From: Diploptera punctata
Lineage: Eukaryota > Arthropoda > Insecta > Blattodea > Blaberidae
NCBI GenBank assembly: GCA_030220185.1
Contig: JASPKZ010007542.1
Coordinates: forward strand, 186,001 to 250,000
Reading direction: 5' to 3'
DNA: 64,000 bases
The position numbers were made by a program, and so were the translations under genes. Numbering within the stretch: position 1 is the stretch's first letter; every line of letters begins with the position of its first letter. The notes below the pieces were generated by a model that was given only the letters and a program-made list of their open reading frames with translations, did not search any database and had not been told where the DNA came from. Shown here one piece after another: positions 20,182 to 30,982 of the stretch.

Positions 20182-20401
20182 CCCTTAAATTGGCAAAACA
20201 CAAATTTCTTCTGTTAGTTATTTCAATATGGCGGAGCGCAGTGAAAACGGAATCTTGTGTAACTATTATTATTATGTATATTGTATAATTAGACACACAT
20301 TTAAGTGGTTTATTTTTGTTCGTTTTCTTCTGATTTATTTAAAATATTAACTTAATGAGACCAACTGATGTATCCAAAAGGATACATTACGATTTTAAGG
20401 G
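20182..20401 (+). mobile_element. piggyBac-like MITE with intact TTAA duplication
   Basis: Flanked by TTAA at 20178-20181 and 20402-20405. It begins CCCTTAAATTGGCAA and ends GATTTTAAGGG. TTAA duplication with CCC termini is the hallmark of piggyBac-type transposition. At 220 bp it encodes nothing. GTATCCAAAAGGATAC near the right end is a palindrome, also worn but present in other copies. Confidence 0.85.
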
Positions 20402-20545
20402 TTAACAAAATCTTTTGGATATATACATTGTACATAGTATACATAAAGGGCAGTGGTTTTACTTTCCGCACGAGTTAGTTATTTAGGTTGGCAACCCCGA
20501 AACGTAGGAAATTGAATTTCCAATCACTTTGTTGTAAGTATGACA

Positions 20546-21179
20546 GAACGCACTATTGCGCAAAAGCATATTTTGGTATAATCATATTATCTTCTTTCTT
20601 CTATAGACGATTTATTTATTACAACTCTTTAAGTTTAATATATTTTATTTTATTTTTTCCTCACAATAAATTCCATTATTGTATCTGATTTTTCATCCGG
20701 TCAATGTTTGGTTGTAGTATTCTCCTAAGAACCTTACATTCAAAAATATTGATAGAATATTTCTTTTTAACACACGATTTATAGTCGTAATGGAAGCGTA
20801 AACCAGATTTTGTTTTTTCTGGATACAATTGAATGCTAATGGAGCATCAATATATCTGTATGCATTTATTCTCATGCATGTTTAATGCAGTATATTTTTT
20901 TTACATGTTTCTTCACATCACATCACCATTTCGGTTTTTGAAACAACATAACTGCATGCTTCTGAAATTTGTAGTGTAGAATATTTATTTATTTATTTAT
21001 TTAAGTACATTTTAGCTAAATAAAAGAAGTAATATCAATCATATGTAATAAAATTATATATAGTATATATACATACATAGTGTTATGCACAAAATAAGGT
21101 CTTCCACTGCAAACTCAACATTCTCCACTCTTTCCTTTTTGTATATACATACAAACCATTTATTCTAATTCGTACTAGC
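20546..21179. other. No recognisable feature
   Basis: AT-rich, with a (TTTA)n tract at 20983-21003. Confidence 0.4.
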
Positions 21180-21850
21180 TCATGCACGGCGTGCGTTGCT
21201 ACGCCTAAATAAATGAAATATTAAAGGTTAATTAAATTTAATGGTATACGCTGAGACGATTCAAACATGACGGTTGTCAGTTTTTAATTTCGGATTTCAG
21301 GTAAACTATCACATCTAATTGTCGGATTTTGCTTTATTTTTATAATACCTAGCTCGGTTTATTTTAATGGGATATACTGAGTTTCGTTGTGAAACATAAA
21401 AGATTGTGATCGCTAGAGCGGTTTTTAAATTTTCACATTAGGTGAACTCCTATCCCTGTTGGTTTTAGAGGGTACAGTTATGAATCTATACCATCCGTGG
21501 ACACACCCTCAAACACTCACAATTTTTTTATCAAAATCGGTCCAATCGTTTAGGCAGTTTCGGATTTCAGGTAAATTTCCACTACTAATTATCAGATTTC
21601 GTTAATTTTTGCATAATATCTACCTCAGTGTGATTTAATAGGATATACTGAGTTTCGTTATGAAATATCGAAAAATGTGACCGCTAGAGTGACTTTTAAA
21701 TTTTAATTTCAGGTGAACTCCTACACGTAATGGTTTTAGAGGGACCAATTGCGTTTCTTTACCATCGAGGGACCCAACCAGAGATCCACAAAACAGTTAA
21801 TCAAAATCGGTCCAATCGTTTAGGAGGAGTAGAGTGACAAACACACGTAT
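21180..21850 (+). repeat. Dispersed repeat H with two ~265-bp tandem segments
   Basis: Starts CGGCGTGCGTTGCTACGCC, then has two diverged tandem copies (about 21285-21555 and 21556-21825). Each contains TCGGATTTCAGGTAAA, GATATACTGAGTTTCGTT, TGAACTCCTA and ATCAAAATCGGTCCAATCGT. The end is GAGTGACAAACACACG. The opening motif recurs at 24068. No protein-coding frame is present. This style is common in arthropod genomes, but I cannot assign the class. Confidence 0.6.
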
Positions 21851-21863
21851 AGTCAAATTATAT

Positions 21864-21897
21864 ACCCAGAGTTCCGGGTTCAAATTCCGTTCAGGCG
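21864..21897 (+). pseudogene. Remnant of a subfamily-2 tRNA-like module (T arm)
   Basis: CCCAGAGTTCCGGGTTCAAA continues to TTCAGGCG and the typical TTTATTTTTCTTATC flank. The 5' half of the module is missing, replaced by the end of repeat H. A matching inverted remnant lies at 22291. Confidence 0.7.
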
Positions 21898-21945
21898 TTT
21901 ATTTTTCTTATCGTGCCATATAAATATATATATATATATTCCATA

Positions 21946-22259
21946 CATAGTAATTCTGCCCGAGGGCAGGACTTTCACTGCAATCATAGCATTTTGATGC
22001 TATGCTTTGCAGCTTTACTAGGGAATTATAGGTATGGTTGCTTGCCGTAGCTTTCTACACCTGTGAAGGATGATGGTTATGGCCGGATGATTTTCAGGAA
22101 GATTTTCAGGGGGCCATGGGCCCTAAGCTTCCTGACATTTGTCTTACAGGCGAGAAAAACAACAAAGAAACTTTACCCAGGAGCCTGTCCTGACCGGGAA
22201 TCGAATCCGGGCCCGCAGCGTGACAAGGTAGCATGCTATCTCGAGACCACAGCGGTGGA
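21946..22259 (-). mobile_element. SINE-A, minus strand, inserted in an (AT)n tract
   Basis: Tail, body and head are all present (TAGTAATTCTGCCCGAGGGC through CGAGACCACAGCGGTGGAT). It is flanked on both sides by (AT)n, which were probably one tract joining the two inverted tRNA-like remnants at 21864 and 22291. Confidence 0.85.
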
Positions 22260-22290
22260 TATATATATATGACATGATAAGAAAAATAAA

Positions 22291-22317
22291 TGCCTGGACG
22301 GGATTTGAACCCAGAGG
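22291..22317 (-). pseudogene. Remnant of a subfamily-2 tRNA-like module, inverted
   Basis: TGCCTGGACGGGATTTGAAC followed by CCAGAGG is the reverse complement of the T arm and acceptor 3' strand. The preceding GATAAGAAAAATAAA matches the family's 3' flank. Confidence 0.7.
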
Positions 22318-22440
22318 TTGCTTAATGTCAAAATTTTATAATATATATGATCTAAATTAATTAAAACGGAGACATTTATATGGTTATAGACGTATTGCAA
22401 CTTAGGAATTCTAGATAAGGACCCTAGTTAAAAACGAAAC

Positions 22441-23575
22441 ATAACCAACTCTAACTAACTCACTGGCAGTATCGAACCAGTAGGTTCATGGTCGCGTGTA
22501 TATAAACTCTCCATACATCCCTATCCTGAACTAATGTTTTCCAATCATTCCCTGTATAATCTACTTCCCTCAAATCATAATTAATGCTATTCTCCCACCT
22601 CAATATTGGTCTACCAACTGGGCGTTTTCCTTCAGGTTTTCCTACATGAAACTTCTAAGCACGTCTTTCATCCCCGGACATGCCACATGTCCTGCCCATC
22701 ATAGTCTACGAGACTTAACTGTTTCTCATATCTGGTTTATTATAAAGACCATGTAGTTCACTGTTATGTAGTCTTCTCTATTCACCTGTCTGTTCATCTC
22801 TCCTTAGTCCAAAAATTTTCCTAAGAACTTTATTCTCAAGTACTAGTAATCTCCTTTCTTCCCTTAAAGTAATAGTCCATGTTTCGCATCCATATAATAT
22901 AACTGGTAGAATAATAGTTTTATATATGCTCAGTTTAACTTTTTTGAAAGGAGTTGGGACGTCAGTTGTCTCTATAATGCATAATAGCACGCATTTCCAG
23001 AATTGAGCCTATGATTAATTTCTTTGTGCATCACATTAACGAAACATTCTGAAATTAATCTATCTGTTGTTGGAGTCGTTTAGAGATGATACACATATTC
23101 CACCATTAAATTAATTAGATGTATAGAATGGAATGGGGTAGCTTCAGACTTTATTTAGAGATGCAGGAAAGGCTAACTGATACAATTTAGCTAACCGAAT
23201 TTGAAAATGTGCATTTTGAAAGTATACCTCGTTGTTTGCTGAAATATTCTGTGAAGGCTATTTTTTTAAATTACAGTTGGTTATTTCTTGTTAATCTAGT
23301 TTAATCGAATCCCTAATTGTAGTCCGAAGCATCTTGTACCATTCAGTAAGCCTACACCTATTTTAATGGTGGGGCGTGAGTTTTACAAAATAAACAGCTT
23401 TTAACTTAGAATAGCTATGTTTTGTCAGATACATGTTGGGTCCACTTCTTCAAAATTCTCCTCATCTGTCCATTAACTACCCATTTCCATTATATAATGT
23501 GTTTTTACGTGTGAATATATATTTAGTTCTATTAATGTTTACTTCCACCCTAATTTCTTAGTATTATTTTTGTTA
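22441..23575 (-). mobile_element. RTE copy, 5'-truncated, split by a ~400-bp insertion
   Basis: Corresponds to 5375-6125 of the master copy, with scattered substitutions and stops. At 23035 similarity stops and resumes at about 23442 (CTTCAAAATTCTCCTCATCT). The intervening 406 bp have no counterpart in the master copy, while about 35 bp of the master are missing at that place. The best coding trace is 22778-22990 (YKTIILPVILYGCETWTITL). Confidence 0.85.
23036..23441. other. Unidentified insertion inside the RTE copy
   Basis: AT-rich, no frame and no recognised element. I found no clear terminal inverted repeat or target duplication, so an insertion-deletion event is as likely as transposition. 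Confidence 0.5.
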
Positions 23576-23584
23576 TGTAATGCA

Positions 23585-23905
23585 TTTTCCTTAATAGATC
23601 CATATATCCTTCTGAGTAACTTTCTTCCATAATCAGCCACTTGAGATTTGTCATGTTCAGTCAGGACTCAGGTTTCACTCCTCTAAGTTAACACCGGTTT
23701 AATTAGCATTTCATTCAATCTGATTTTTGTTTCACGTGTCAATTTGTTGAATTTAAATACTGTATTTATTGAAGAAGTAACATTTCTTATCATTTTGTGT
23801 TCTTTTATTTACTTCTTCCTGGATATTATTATGTTTATATAGTCCAATTAAACGTAAGTCCATTAATTAAATGGTTATGAAGTAATGTCAATTTTACTGT
23901 TTGGC
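23585..23905 (-). pseudogene. LINE C-terminal remnant (family 5)
   Basis: The minus strand reads IQEEVNKRTQNDKKCYFFNK, then KLTRETKIRLNEMLIKPVLT, then EHDKSQVADYGRKLLRRIYG. This matches the region after the RT catalytic core of many insect LINEs (consensus-type TKIRLYKTLIRPVLTYGSET). The Y-G of YGSET is lost to a stop. Confidence 0.65.
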
Positions 23906-23959
23906 ACTCGCTGATATTAAGTGTCAATTCTAACAAAATCATCCTACATATTATGAATA

Positions 23960-24070
23960 TATGGTCTTTGCTTTAAATTGGCTAAACAGTAATTTCTCCT
24001 GCCTTTTATTTAAATGTCCCGGACCGCCAAGAAAACAGAGTAATGTAAAACGCTAAGTTATTATTGTACA
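23960..24070 (+). mobile_element. piggyBac-like MITE fragment
   Basis: TTTAAATTGGCTAAACAGTA then TCCCGGACCGCCAAGAAAAC match the left half of the 4729 copy. The right half is missing. Confidence 0.6.
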
Positions 24071-25012
24071 CTAATATCCGGCGTGCGCGGGTACGCTTAA
24101 ATAAATTGCGTGTTTTGCGTTTAGTTGAATAAATAATAGGAAAAATAATTATAAAATTATATCGTTATTATTTTTAGTTACCCCGTGCTGATTACCCGGC
24201 GTTGCCGAATAATCTACTTACCCCGATCCTCTTGGCATAAATTAGCTGAAAGCCAAGAATTGTGTTTTTATGTTTATTTGAATAAGTAAAGGAAAAATAT
24301 TTATAAATTTGCTCTTTTCGAAATAACAGATAAAACGACCAGTAAACTAATTAATTATATTTCCAAACTACCTTTTGTACATTTCCAGTAGTAAATGGAG
24401 TATAATCTTCCAAAATGTAATATTCAAACAATCACTATAAGTAAAGCGATATCGTAATTATTTTTAGATACGCGGTGCTGTTCGCCCGGTGTTGCCCGGG
24501 ATTCTACGTATCCCGATGTACTTGGCATAAATGAGCTGAAAGACAAAATTCGTTATTTTGAGTTATCCGTAAAAGAATATCCACCGTGCGCTGTTTGTTT
24601 GCACGGGAATCTACTTATCCCGATCTTCTTGGCATCAATGAAAGATAAAAATGGATATTGTGAGTTATCCATAAAAAATAGACATATGCTGTTGCGGACT
24701 TTTTGTAGAGTTTTTTTTTTGTAATATTCAATTCTGTGTACATTAATTTTGTGTATTTGTTATGGTTTAGGCAGCGTAAGCCATTTGAGCGTCAAAAAAA
24801 AAAACTTTTCACGTTTTACTACAAAGGGTGATTTTTAAGAGTGCAAGGGTTGAATATCACAACTCTCTTATAGCCTATGTTCGTCCCGGGAATCTCCTGA
24901 ACATTTTGTAAAAAGCCCCATTATAATCGGATGAATGGTAGGGCAGCGTATAAAATACGAACAAACAAACAAACAAACCAAACGTTCATTTTTATATATT
25001 AGATTGTCTATC
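24071..25012 (+). repeat. Dispersed repeat H-related block with three internal tandem segments
   Basis: Opens CGGCGTGCGCGGGTACGCTT, resembling the start of repeat H at 21187. Three imperfect segments follow (about 24175, 24475 and 24590), each with CCGGCGTTGCC-like sequence, TCTACTTATCCCGAT, CTTGGCATAAAT and a GAGTTATCC-type end. A (CAAA)n run at 24962-24980 and TATATATTAGAT close the block. Confidence 0.55.
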
Positions 25013-25019
25013 ATCTGAT

Positions 25020-25760
25020 GTATTTTTCTGCCTCAAACCTTCTTTCCGTTGACCATTCCGTCTAGGGCATCCGTCAACAGGCAGTTTCTTCTTAGCCAGT
25101 GGCCAATCTAATTCCTTTTCCTCTTCTTTATGAGTTCTAAAATTGTTCTTCTATCAGCCACTGTGTCTACCACATCTTTATTTCTTACTTTGTCCATTTT
25201 ATACGTTCCATTCTTCTCCATATCCACATCTCAAAAGCTTCCAGTGCTTTTCCTCATTCCGTCGTAATGTCCAAGTATCTGCACCATACAATGCTACACT
25301 CCATACAAAGCACTTCACTAGCCTCTTCCGTAATTATTTTGCCAAAGTTCCGCAGAAAATGCTTCTCTTCATGTGTAAACCTTCTTTTTCCATTGCTATC
25401 CTCTGATTTACTTCTTGACCGCAGTTCATGTTACTGCTGATAGTATTTGAAGTTCTCCACTTGCTCAATAGCCTCATCTTTAATCCTCATGTCTATCTTC
25501 CTTGATTTCTTCCCTATAATCATGGTCTCGTCTTGTTTATATATATATATATATATTCATCCCTAAATCTTCGCATCTGTCGTTTCAGTCCATCAGCATG
25601 TTCCTCAGTGGCATTGCTTCTTCTGGTAGCAAAGCCATATCATCAGCATATATTAACCACTTAATTCTTGTTCCTCCCATTTTTACGCCTCCCGTTTTCC
25701 TGCAGCAATGCTTCATTAGAACTGTCAGGTAGATGTTGATAGAGGACACCCTTAATTATA
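25020..25760 (-). pseudogene. LINE reverse transcriptase remnant (family 6)
   Basis: The minus strand encodes WLIYADDMALLPEEAMPLRN (RT catalytic box, about 25600-25665), then KIDMRIKDEAIEQVENFKY, WCRYLDIT, and the C-terminal IGHWLRRNCLLTDALDGMVN (near 25055-25115). The order is that of a non-LTR retrotransposon protein whose C-terminus carries the GHWLRRN motif. Stops and frameshifts are numerous and an (AT)n tract at 25541-25556 interrupts it. Confidence 0.75.
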
Positions 25761-25854
25761 TATTACTTTATATTAATTTATTGAACATTATTTTTTAGAG
25801 TCAGAAAATTCAAATCTGAGCATGTAGGAATCAAATCTTGCTCAAAGGCCTCCC

Positions 25855-26056
25855 TTTACAGGTTTAGGTTCTCTTATGTGCCATAAATCTTCGACAGGGG
25901 ACCCAGGATCTAGTTTCTTCCGAAGAAACCCATACTAAGTTGTTAGGATTTTTACGTCATGCAAAATTAATCTATCCCGGGCTGGAATTCAATCGTCGAA
26001 CTTCGGAAACAGAAGCGAGTACGGTAACAGCTACTCCACCACGATCGACGCAGTGT
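25855..26056 (-). mobile_element. SINE-G, minus strand
   Basis: The reverse complement has a pol III-like head (CGTGGTGGAGTAGCTG, B-box region GACGATTGAATTCCAG) and a body containing AACAACTTAGTATGGGTTTC. The copy at 52372-52530 shares CTTCCGAAG-AA and the head. The B box is worn. Confidence 0.5.
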
Positions 26057-26525
26057 TGTCAGGGATTTATAATTTGGAATTTAGTATGTAGCATCCCATG
26101 AGGGCTAATGCGTCTTGCCCGAAGGTAGGGTAGCTCGAATTCACTCCATATGTGAGATAGTCCTAGTGTATTTTATTGTTTTTCATGATCACTTGTGTTG
26201 GTGGTAGGTGCACTTAAACTAATATCTGGCCACTATTCACCGTGGTGTCACTCGTATCTCTTCTATTTCCTTTGTCAGTTTTTCCAAAGTTGATGTTCTT
26301 CTTACCCCCCTCCTCATCCACTTGTCACGGATATTTGACTCCAAATCAAAAAGTTTGTATTTACAGGTTAAATAATTCATGCATTAATTAAAATGCTCTC
26401 ATTCATCTTTATCATTTTTATACTTACTAGGCTGGTATTATACGTCTTATTTCATATTTTTGTGTCAAGCATTCCAGTTACTGTAAGATGTTCTGTTAAA
26501 ATATGTGTAAAGTAGAATTAAAACT
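26057..26525. other. No recognisable feature
   Basis: Unassigned sequence. Confidence 0.4.
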
Positions 26526-26845
26526 CCATGGTGCGACAGCCCTAGAAGGGACATGGCCTTCCAGTTGGCTGCTGGCCTCACATCTGCATGTATTAATCAC
26601 ATCCTGCCAATGTATGGATGACATGTGGTCAGCATGTCGAATCTCCTAGCCGTTACAGCTGGTTTCCTCAACCTGGAACCGCTACGTATTGTAGCTACCC
26701 AAATTCCTTACGATACTGGATGAGCACTGGTCCCATACTGGCGGAAATTCCATGAGAAAATATCTTGCTCCGTGGGGACTCGAACCAGCGCAAGGCCCGT
26801 AGCTTTACGCCAAGAACTCTTGCTTTAACCATTCGACTAGAATTA
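26526..26845 (-). mobile_element. SINE-B, long copy, minus strand
   Basis: Shares with 19682: TGGCTGCTGGCCTCACATCT, GATGACATGTGGTCAGCATG, TGGGGACTCGAACCAGCGCA and the head (TTAACCATTCGACTAG). It has about 75 extra bases in the middle (around 26665-26740) that the 19.7-kb copy lacks. Confidence 0.8.
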
Positions 26846-27650
26846 AAAACTTTAAAAAAATTAATAAATTAAAACTGAAAAAGGCCTAATAGATTTAAAT
26901 AATACAGAACATTCACTAATCGATCGAACAACTAAATTAATTATTCAAGATGAAAACATAAGGTACCAAGATAAATCTAAACAAAAATTCGAACAACCAT
27001 CTCGGAAGAAGAGAGGAAAGGAGATGAGGAAGAACGAAAAAATGCTCGGCACCAAGAAAGGAACAACATACAGAGAAATAATTGATTCAACGTAACCCAA
27101 AGAGGGTGAAACAGGAAAAAAAGGTTAAAAATGAGAGTAACTTTTTTCTGATAAATACTAGAATTTAAATGCATTTGGTTTTTGATATACGAGTTACCGG
27201 TTCATTGGAAATGACTTGATGCTTTTCCAAATTGCAAGGGATCATTAATTTCTTCCGTTGTTGTGGACAAAGAGTCTGGTTCTTTTCGTATTATTGCTGA
27301 AGAATCTGAAAAAAGAATGTGAAACGATTTCACCTAATGGACTGTCATCTATTTTCAGACTGAATCCATTGCGATATTTACTTTGATGCCTTTCATTTCC
27401 TCTTATTTTTAACATTTTTTATCACGAATTCTAACATTTCTTCTTTCAGTGTGACTTTGTATCTTCTAAACATGATTCCGCAACTAATATTTTATTTAAG
27501 AACGCAGCTCCTTAAGAAATCGAGACATTTGCATTGAAATCCAACGTTGAACTTGAAAGAGAGAACAAATTGTGTTCAGACACATTTTATTTAAGCTTCA
27601 TGTCATTTTATCCTTTTCACATCTACGATATGATGTAACAATAGTAATAG
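26846..27650. other. No recognisable feature
   Basis: AT-rich; the 65-codon frame at 26977-27174 has no recognised similarity. Confidence 0.4.
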
Positions 27651-27652
27651 TA

Positions 27653-27717
<65 letters not shown>

Positions 27718-27718
27718 T
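27651..27718. repeat. (AAT)n microsatellite
   Basis: About 22 AAT repeats abutting the start of a LINE fragment. Confidence 0.96.
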
Positions 27719-28516
27719 AAATGACATTGCAGAGAAAGTTGGTCTGCACATTTCGTTTGAAAAAACGGAATATATTCCATGCAATAAACAAGCACCAAAA
27801 TACCTGAAAACCAAATATATAAAAATTAAACGAGTTTCACAATTTCAATATCTTGGTGAAATAATTCAGGAAAATGGAATTGAAACAAAAGCCAATAAAA
27901 GTAGATGCCAAAAAATGGAAACAGCATTTCAGCTTACTTACTTACACTTATAATAAAAAATGCATATATATTTTACATACAAAATTACGACACTATAACA
28001 CTGTAATTAAACCAGAGTGCCTCTATGGAGCAGAAACATTAATTTTGAACAGAAAAAAGATATCGAAAATGTAGTGAAAAAAGAATGCAAAATTATAAGA
28101 AAAGTTTTAGGTCCACAAGTCATAGATGAAGCATTCAGACTCAGAAGTAAAAAGGAAATAAAAATATATACAGACATTCATAGTGATATTATAAAACAAA
28201 GGTTAAAATTGTATGGCCATATTAAATTAATAACTCAAATAGGCCTACAAAACAGATAATGGAATTCTATGAAAACAGAAGTAAAGCTCCAGTGGATACT
28301 ATGAAGTGGATTGATGAAGTCAAAAAGGACTTAAAATTGGCAGGAATTACTAAAGAAAATATCCCAAACAGAGATATATTTAGAATTAAGGTGAATAAGT
28401 GGCAAGTTGACCAAGAGGACAAACCGAAGAAAAAAACTGGAACTTGGACAGATGAGAGAAAACAAGCTCATAGCAAAAGAATGAAAGACATTTGGGCTCA
28501 AAGGAAACACCTCTAA
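27719..28516 (+). pseudogene. LINE C-terminal half (family 7), frameshifted
   Basis: Three successive frames continue one protein. The first has VGLHISFEKTEYIPCNKQAP and FQYLGEIIQENGIETKANKS. The second has IKPECLYGAETLILNRKKIS then KKECKIIRKVLGPQVIDEAF. The last (28259-28516) has STMKWIDEVKKDLKLAGIT-type sequence and ends TWTDERKQAHSKRMKDIWAQ. It lacks the catalytic RT core. The AAT tract directly 5' suggests truncation at, or insertion into, the microsatellite. Confidence 0.75.
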
Positions 28517-28562
28517 GTACTTTGCGTAGTCCTACATGGGCTCATCCGCAATTAAAAAAAAT

Positions 28563-28593
<31 letters not shown>

Positions 28594-28603
28594 TAATAAT
28601 AAT
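28563..28603. repeat. (AAT)n microsatellite
   Basis: AAT repeats with one AAAT interruption. Confidence 0.95.
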
Positions 28604-28700
28604 GCTTTATTTTAGCTGGCGGAGCTAAGGCCTTAAGGCTTACTCTTCCACTCAACGAGTCAATAATAGAATTATATAAAAATTACATACATATTACAAT
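28604..28700. repeat. Dispersed repeat G, second copy
   Basis: GCTTTATTTTAGCTGGCGGA then GCTAAGGCCTTAAGGCTTAC, following an AAT tract exactly as at 3526. Confidence 0.6.
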
Positions 28701-29621
28701 TTAAGATATTATTAAAATACAGACTAAACAAAATACAATGATGATGTGATCTAATACTAGCTAATACTAACAAAAACATATAGTATAATAAAATTAAAAT
28801 GATATAAAGGAAAGTAAGTATCTTCCTATATGATCATTTATAGAATGCTCTAATACGAGTAGTTGTTATGCAGTTAATGTTTTCATTGTGTCGAACTTAA
28901 GATATCAGTTAATTTGGATTTAAATAATGATGGCGATTGACAGTCCCTGACAGGACTGGGAAATGAGTTCCATGCTCTAGTCATAGATATTGTGTAAGAT
29001 TCAGAGTATAGACATGTCCTGTGCTGTGGCATCAAACGTAAAGAAGAGTCTTGTGATCTTGTTTCTAAATTGTGATGAGCCGATAAATTTTGAAAACGTG
29101 TTGTTAAATAACTTGGTAAATATGTGTGCAGAATTTGGAATAGTAAGGTGTGTGAATGTAAAGTTCTTCCGTCGGCCTATGCGGAATAGAGTTAATTTTA
29201 TACCTCTTGAACTGGACTGGTGCGGGTTCAAAGTCGGTCAGAGTGGATGGATTTTTTAAAATGGAAAAGGATCCAATGGACAAATCCTCCGGAAGGAATT
29301 GTAAGTCATGCATCCCGAGTCTGAAGGTTGTGAAGCTCATAAAAGTACCCCAAACCTTGTGAATAAAATTTAATAGGCATTTCCCATTAAAATAATATCT
29401 TAATTGACTTGTATGTTGTATGTTTAAGACGATGAGCTAACTCTCGTCGCTCATTAATATCTGTAAGGAAATGAGCGTAAATAAATAAATTTGGTTGAGT
29501 AACTCCTGCAAGGGACTACATTTTCTCCACTTGGGAATGTTCGGGTATTAATAGACATATCTACGATAAGGTACCATTCTTATTTAACCATGTTTTAACT
29601 TAAATGTTATTATATATTCAC
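28701..29621. other. Unassigned, possibly more of the repeat G element
   Basis: Overlapping frames on both strands at 28990-29340 (up to 89 codons) contain GSSQFRNKITRLFFTFDATA on the minus strand, but I recognise no family. It may be internal sequence of the element whose end is repeat G. Confidence 0.35.
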
Positions 29622-29890
29622 TCAGTCATTCATTCACTCACCGTAGGTTCATAGCCGCGTGGACAAAATCTTTCAATTTATCCCTATCCTGAGCTAATGT
29701 TTTCCAATCATCCTCTGTATAATCTGCTTCCCTCAAATCACGGTTAATATTATTCTCTCACCTCATTCTTGGTCTATCGACTTGACGTTTTCCTTCTGAT
29801 TTTCCTATAAGAAGTTTCCATGCCCCTCTTTCATTTGCCATTCGTGCCACAAGACCTGCACAACACAGCTTTAATCTTGTTATATCTTAA
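29622..29890 (-). mobile_element. RTE copy, old 5'-truncated fragment
   Basis: Begins with a degraded (ATTC)n/(ACTC)n tail, then CACCGTAGGTTCATAGCCGC, CAATCATCCTCTGTATAATC and CATTCTTGGTCTATCGACTT, corresponding to 5385-5640 of the master copy with many substitutions. Confidence 0.85.
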
Positions 29891-30754
29891 CAAATACTAT
29901 AGTCTATCACTAAACTTATATATATTAGTGCAGATTTACATTTCTTACTGAGCTAATACCATATTTCCAAACTAAAATATCTGCTACAGTCTGTTTATTT
30001 TCACAAAATAGTAAAACTAAAAATATTTGTAACCTATTCCCAGATGAACTTTACCGTAGATGTGCTTAAAAAACAGATACTCTATTTTACGGTCTAAAGC
30101 GTCACCGCGCCTCAGCGCGCAAATATGAGAGAGCGCAATTTTTATTTAAAAAATAGGACAAGCTCAAGAATATCCACATGGACATTATTTTTTATTTGTC
30201 GTTACGTAACTGCATAAGTGGAACAGTGCTGTCATAACTTTTGTACAGAGATTCTACTGTGTGTTCTGTGAAAAAGTCTCGGTAGACGCGTGACAAGCTT
30301 ACGAGACTGTCATGAGTGAGATTCCAAGTAAGAATCCTAACGGTACCAGTGGTGTATTGATAGTGGAGATTACCGAAATTATCTCGGGATTTTCGCGTTT
30401 CCCGAATGTCATCATACCAATACTCGCCATTTCTCCTCCCTCCCCTACCATGCCACTTCATTATCATTTATTCCATATTTCATTTCATAACTTCCTCCAC
30501 CTCATCTCGTTTAAGAAAAATAATCTGGTCTGGCAAACCACATATGTTTAAAATGTGGTTGTGAAGATCCAGGAGCAGGAACATTAGTGTAGTTCCTCTG
30601 AAACTATGTAAGAACTTAGGGCAGAATAACACTGGTCAACATGATTTTTGTCTCATAAGTGCCAATAGTTGTATTTAATGCAGTTTTTATCGTGTTTTCA
30701 AATATGTATTCTGAATGTCTCTATCGCCCACAGGTTTTTTTATTTCAATTTCAA
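29891..30754. other. No recognisable feature
   Basis: Includes a 91-codon minus frame at 30192-30467 with no recognised similarity. Confidence 0.4.
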
Positions 30755-30982
30755 TTGATGGATTTAAATAATTATTTTTTAATAAACCCAGATTTCTTCC
30801 CGGATAATCTTGGCGCAGTGAGCGATGAGCACGGGGAACACTTTCATCAGGAGATTTCACCTATGGAAAAGAGATATCAAGGCAAATGGAATCCTAATAT
30901 GCTGGCTAATTATTGTTGGACCATCAAGAAGGATGCTCCACAGGCGAAATATAGCAGAAAATCGTCATTTCTTAGTTTCTAG
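30755..30982 (+). pseudogene. C-terminus of a multicopy arthropod ORF of unknown function
   Basis: Reads FPDNLGAVSDEHGEHFHQEI then SPMEKRYQGKWNPNMLANYC and ends at a stop after SSFLSF. The combination SDEHGExFHQ, MEKRYQGKW and ADYCW resembles the conserved C-terminus of an uncharacterised protein present in many copies in arthropod genomes. I infer it is mobile-element derived. No upstream part of the protein was found within several hundred bases. Confidence 0.45.

Larger units (their letters stand above)
19548..20545 (-). repeat. Large inverted repeat A, arm 2 (carries two insertions)
   Basis: Reverse-complementary to 16298-16897. The 400 extra bases are explained by SINE-B at 19682-19927 and the MITE at 20182-20401 (plus small gaps). 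The two arms are separated by 2.65 kb, so the region could extrude as a hairpin or reflect duplication in opposite orientation. Confidence 0.85.
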
